From positions 1 to 64,000 of the forward strand of contig CAKMXJ010000003.1 of the NCBI GenBank assembly GCA_928724745.1: a stretch of DNA of 64,000 nt. Direction: 5' to 3'. Positions within the stretch are counted from its first letter, which is position 1; each line of letters opens with the position of its first letter. The position numbers and the translations under genes were made by a program. The stretch is from Anthracocystis setariae (lineage: Eukaryota; Basidiomycota; Ustilaginomycetes; Ustilaginales; Ustilaginaceae). Positions 60,720 through 64,000 of this stretch are shown here, in pieces. The notes below the pieces were generated by a model that made no database searches, was not told the origin of the DNA, and saw only the letters and a program-made list of their open reading frames with translations.

Positions 60720-62984
60720 TCACCGAATCCTCAAACCCCTTCTCAACCTTTCAGCAATGTAAAAACTCTGAGCGCTCTCCATCGCCTCATCATGCTCTCC
60801 CTGATTTGACGGAGCTACCGCGAGCGGAGGCGGTGGGGGAGGTCTCCTCCTTGGCCTACTCCCATCTTCCGTGTCGAGTAGCGGCGACGCCTCTCTGGAC
60901 GGCGGCGGCAAAGTTCGACGTTGACTCGGCGGTTGCGGAGGTTTCCTCCTCTTGGGCACCTCTGCGCCTATCCCGCCGACCTTGGTCGGACTTTCATACG
61001 TCATTGGACTACCTTCCCTGCCGCCATCCGACGACTCGTCCACCATGTGCGCATGCCAACTGCTGCTCCCGATCGACGATAACCCATCGTCACGATCCGC
61101 ACCTGGCGATCCCACCCGAGGCGGAGTACACGGCGCCGATTGAGCACTCGTAGCACTAACCACCCTCCTGACCATCTTGCCACCACTCTGCTTCCCCAAC
61201 GACGCTGCCGACGACGGCCTCAACAACTGACTCGACGCCTCCGCCGAGCGCGGATTCGACAACGACGCGCCCCGCTTATCGCGCGTCCTCACCGACGCAA
61301 CCTTAGCTTCGGTCGTGGGAGCCGTGATGGAAAAGCTCAAATTCGTCTGACTCACCACCGCCGGACTAAACATCTCATCCTCCTCCTCCGTCGTCGTCGT
61401 CGTCGTCGCGGCCAACGAATCTGCCGTTGCCTGCACCGCTTTACTATCCTCGCTAATCTCGGTCGCCAGCATGGGCAACCCTTCATTTGTCATCCTCGCC
61501 TCCATCCGCTTGTCGTGCATCTGCCCTCCACCGATGGGCTCCACCTTGGCCACGCGCTCACTCCCATCCAGCCGATCCAGCTCGACACACCACTCGGCAC
61601 GCAGACACCGCTCCACCAACCTCGTCGTCGTCGATGAGATCTCGCGAAGATGACCATGCGCCAGCAACGCGTTGAGCAGTCTGCGGATTTGCGGTCGCTT
61701 GTACGCATATGTGCAGAGCTGCGTGTTGGTGAGCAGCGGATGGAGGACGCGCAGATACGTGTGCCGGAGCGGCTCGCTCTCGTCCGGAAGGTCTTGCAAT
61801 TCGCGGATAAAGATGTCGACGAGGACGCGCAGATCGTTGGTGTAGAAGTAGCACGCGGTCTCTTTGGTGGTGAAGAGGAGGTAGAGCAGCTTGAGCACCA
61901 ATAGCTGCATGCATACATCTTCGGCATCGCTGCTGCTCGCGCGATTGAGCATGAAGATGAGGTTCTCGCCAAACGTCTTGCTGGCGTTGAGTCGCTGCTG
62001 CAGAACGCTGAGTACCAGGTTGACCGGCTTGGCGGTGGTGGAGGACGTTGCGGAGGTGTGCGAGATGAGCGTGGACACCATGTACTGCTCGTTCATGGCG
62101 ACGAGCAGCTTGATGAGGCGGTAGTTGAAGTCTTCGTCGTGGTGGAATCGGGTTTCCTCGACGAGATCAAAGAGGTGGTGGATGAAGCGTTGGTCGAATG
62201 CCTTTAGATGCGCGGGTTCGAGCTTCTGCACTCGACACGTCTCGTAGAGCATGCGGACGGCTTTCTGACGCAAGCTGATCTGGATGGCGATGTCCTTGGA
62301 TGCCGAATCGGAGGTGAGTCCACGTGAGACATAGCTGCCTCTCGTTTGCGAGGATGGAGATGGGGCTGAAGGCTGCGAGTCATCGTCCCAAGAGTTGGAG
62401 TTGGCATTCCAGTTGGGAGGGGAGTGATCAACCGAGAGGCCGATCTTTGCTTCAGCCTGTGCGGCGTAGCTGCCTGCCCAGATCTGATGAACGAGACGAT
62501 GAAGGAAAGCCCGAATGCCGACAAAGGAGACGGCAGTGGAGAGCGCCTGAATCGATTTGTATGTAGAAGGGGCGAACTTGCCATAGCACAGGACGATCTC
62601 ATAGGTGATAAGCAGGACGGGTATGGATGTGGAAGTCTGCATGACACGAATGATCTCTTCGATGGCGAGTTGTTGCATGGGTGTAGTTTGAGCATTGTGA
62701 GTGTCGTCGTCTGGGTCGGCATCGTCACGAAAAGCTCTCGATGCAAAGAGACGGTTGATGCAGTACTCCTGATTGTATTCCGTGGTCAGGTTGTCGTTGA
62801 AGGAGGCGGCACAGAGTTGGAGGAACTTGGAGACGATATTGGTGACGTAGATGCGCTTTGCATCGACGATTTGTTGAGGATGGGCATTTTGAGGAGGGTG
62901 CCAAGGGGTATCGAGGATTTCGTCGAGTTCGGTCCAGAATGACTGTGGATTGTCGAGAGCGGTGTAGCTTGCAAATGGGTCCAT
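60720..62984 (-). CDS. LDB17: LDB17/SPIN90-family actin regulator
   Basis: A 754-residue protein. Residues ~1-430 form the helical SPIN90/Ldb17 (Dip1) domain: SFWTELDEILDTPW, IPVLLITYEIVLCYGKFAPS, KAVRMLYETCRVQKLEPAHLKAFDQRFIHHLFDLVE, and the C-terminal leucine-rich part VCMQLLVLKLLYLLFTTKETACYFYTNDLRVLVDIFIRELQDLP, then YLRVLHPLLTNTQL. This family activates Arp2/3 without a preformed filament and acts at endocytic actin patches. The remaining ~320 residues are disordered, with polyproline SH3-ligand motifs at the end (RRKPPQPPSQRRTLPPPSRE, RPRRRPPPPPP), as in yeast Ldb17. ATG 62984 is clear. Single exon. Confidence 0.88.
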   Translation of the reverse strand: MDPFASYTALDNPQSFWTELDEILDTPWHPPQNAHPQQIVDAKRIYVTNIVSKFLQLCAASFNDNLTTEYNQEYCINRLFASRAFRDDADPDDDTHNAQTTPMQQLAIEEIIRVMQTSTSIPVLLITYEIVLCYGKFAPSTYKSIQALSTAVSFVGIRAFLHRLVHQIWAGSYAAQAEAKIGLSVDHSPPNWNANSNSWDDDSQPSAPSPSSQTRGSYVSRGLTSDSASKDIAIQISLRQKAVRMLYETCRVQKLEPAHLKAFDQRFIHHLFDLVEETRFHHDEDFNYRLIKLLVAMNEQYMVSTLISHTSATSSTTAKPVNLVLSVLQQRLNASKTFGENLIFMLNRASSSDAEDVCMQLLVLKLLYLLFTTKETACYFYTNDLRVLVDIFIRELQDLPDESEPLRHTYLRVLHPLLTNTQLCTYAYKRPQIRRLLNALLAHGHLREISSTTTRLVERCLRAEWCVELDRLDGSERVAKVEPIGGGQMHDKRMEARMTNEGLPMLATEISEDSKAVQATADSLAATTTTTTEEEDEMFSPAVVSQTNLSFSITAPTTEAKVASVRTRDKRGASLSNPRSAEASSQLLRPSSAASLGKQSGGKMVRRVVSATSAQSAPCTPPRVGSPGADRDDGLSSIGSSSWHAHMVDESSDGGREGSPMTYESPTKVGGIGAEVPKRRKPPQPPSQRRTLPPPSREASPLLDTEDGSRPRRRPPPPPPLAVAPSNQGEHDEAMESAQSFYIAERLRRGLRIR

Positions 62985-63720
62985 GCCAGGCGAGCAAGCG
63001 CCTCTCCGGTCTGCCAGGCTAAAGAGATGGGGGGGGGGGCGACGACCTACAACATGGACGTGACGGATGGCAATCGAATGGCAAGAAAGATCAACGTCGT
63101 AGTGGGGGTGTGGCGATGGATGATGGAGAGGTCAAGAGATGAAACAGATATGTGTGGGGATGGTGGTGTTGGTCGGGTCGGACGATGTGTGTGATAGCGT
63201 TCCCACGGCTGTCGGGTCAAGCCGATTGACGCCGGACATTGCGCGGTCCAGACACACTTTTCTCGCTCACTTCCTTGTTGGACGCTCAAATCTTACAGCT
63301 TATCTAGCGAAAAAGAAAAAATTGAGTTATGCATGGCTGAGAAAGCAACGATCCTTTTTGCTGCGATGCTCTGCTGCGACTCGGGTTGGACCCTGACCAG
63401 TGTTGGACAGCCGTGTTGCATATGCACCCCATGATCAGCATCACCAAATCACAGCCACACAGTCAGTCGCTTACAATATGCCAATCCAACTGTTGTTCCA
63501 CTATCGCTGAGGAATGAATGAATGAATAAATGTAGACATGCTGCTGAACTGAACCGAACTGTACTGTTCAATACGATTCAACTTGCTTTTGAAGCCGTTT
63601 ACCTTTGCTCTCGTTGCATAGACTGGCCCCTTGATTGTCACTGCCAACATCATCACCATTATTATTATTTCAACTCCTCACTTTTCCTAGGCCTTTTCGC
63701 ACTGCTCCGCCTCCTCGACA
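62985..63720. promoter_or_regulatory. Divergent spacer, LDB17 / O-methyltransferase-like gene
   Basis: 736 bp with no gene. Near the right end are GAATGAATGAATAAA repeats (63512-63528) and a GAACTGTACTGTTC near-palindrome (63555-63568). Confidence 0.45.
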
Positions 63721-64000
63721 ATGAGTGACAATATTGAACTCCCCTGCGAGACGCCTATCGTATCTGCGGCGACACTGCTCTGCTCGATCGTAAGCGACTT
63801 GGATGGGACGAAGCCACCTTCGTCCGAGCAGCTGCGACAACTCAAGCTGGTCTCGTCACTACTCTCTGGATTGGACCCGTATCTGGACTCCATCTCGTCT
63901 GCAGCTCCTGTAGTCCAACGACCGCTTTTGAAAGCCACTGCGGAGCATGATTGGGATGGTGCGTGGCGCAACAAGCAGACGCTGTTCCACTTGGCGGCTA
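63721..64000 (+). CDS. Partial gene, possible class I O-methyltransferase N-terminus
   Basis: An open frame from ATG 63721 runs off the window: MSDNIELPCETPIVSAATLL, with LSGLDPYLDSISSAAPVVQRPLLKATAEHDWDGAWRNKQTLFHLAA at its visible end. The pattern GLDPYxxSxSS, then EHDWDxAWxxxxTLFxL reminds me of the N-terminal helices of fungal Methyltransf_3 (caffeoyl-CoA-type) O-methyltransferases, but the SAM-binding motifs lie beyond the window. The call is tentative. At least 93 residues are present. Confidence 0.4.
   Translation, partial: MSDNIELPCETPIVSAATLLCSIVSDLDGTKPPSSEQLRQLKLVSSLLSGLDPYLDSISSAAPVVQRPLLKATAEHDWDGAWRNKQTLFHLAA

Overview
This window looks like the end of a chromosome from a smut fungus (Ustilaginomycotina, probably Ustilaginaceae). 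It opens with TTAGGG-type telomeric repeats read as AACCCT. Its genes are compact and intron-poor, intergenic spacers are long and rich in homopolymers and microsatellites, and one gene is a close relative of Candida (Pseudozyma/Moesziomyces) antarctica lipase B. No bacterial features (Shine-Dalgarno sites, operons, CRISPR) and no convincing tRNA or rRNA genes were seen.

Region 1 (1-2.5 kb) is subtelomere: the telomere end, two copies of a ~50-bp repeat, a 20-bp tandem array, an internal AACCCT tract, and the 3' end of a truncated LINE closed by A39. Region 2 (2.6-12.3 kb) is an aromatic catabolism neighbourhood: homogentisate 1,2-dioxygenase, a hemerythrin (HHE) protein, a partly degenerate-looking Zn2Cys6 regulator, a CYP504-type P450 (phenylacetate hydroxylase family) and fumarylacetoacetase. 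Together these would carry phenylacetate or tyrosine through homogentisate to fumarate and acetoacetate; maleylacetoacetate isomerase is not in the window. The secreted CALB-like lipase follows.

Region 3 (14.5-34.6 kb) is dense housekeeping: a Pho80-type cyclin, CIA2, a Med19-like Mediator subunit, the nucleoporin Nup49/Nup58, MDM10 (ERMES/SAM), RMT2, a thioesterase-like protein, a G3BP/Bre5-like NTF2-RRM protein, SEY1 (ER fusion GTPase) and a very long Hsp20-domain protein. Several pairs are convergent or divergent; MDM10 and RMT2 overlap by 4 bp at their stop codons.

Region 4 (34.6-40.4 kb) is a 5.3-kb gene-poor stretch ending in the mitochondrial ribosomal protein mS33. Region 5 (40.7-47.0 kb) is a full-length, apparently intact LINE in minus orientation with ORF1 (zinc knuckles), ORF2 (endonuclease-RT-RNase H), a third proline/serine-rich ORF, an A24 tail and a perfect 15-bp target-site duplication. 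It lies between the divergent mS33 and metacaspase genes, 198 bp from the metacaspase ATG. The subtelomeric LINE fragment shares its 3' terminus and a comparable third ORF, so ORF3 may be a conserved part of this LINE lineage.

Region 6 (47.2-64 kb) holds metacaspase MCA1, the MBOAT acyltransferase ALE1, a Dal5-type MFS transporter with a decayed tandem copy beside it, a second gene-poor stretch, a His-box membrane hydroxylase, a candidate 42-codon secreted peptide, LDB17/SPIN90, and the 5' end of a possible O-methyltransferase cut by the window edge. A 12-bp palindrome (TACAGTACTGTA) recurs in the spacers. Calls rest on reading the sequence and on memory of protein families; no searches were run.
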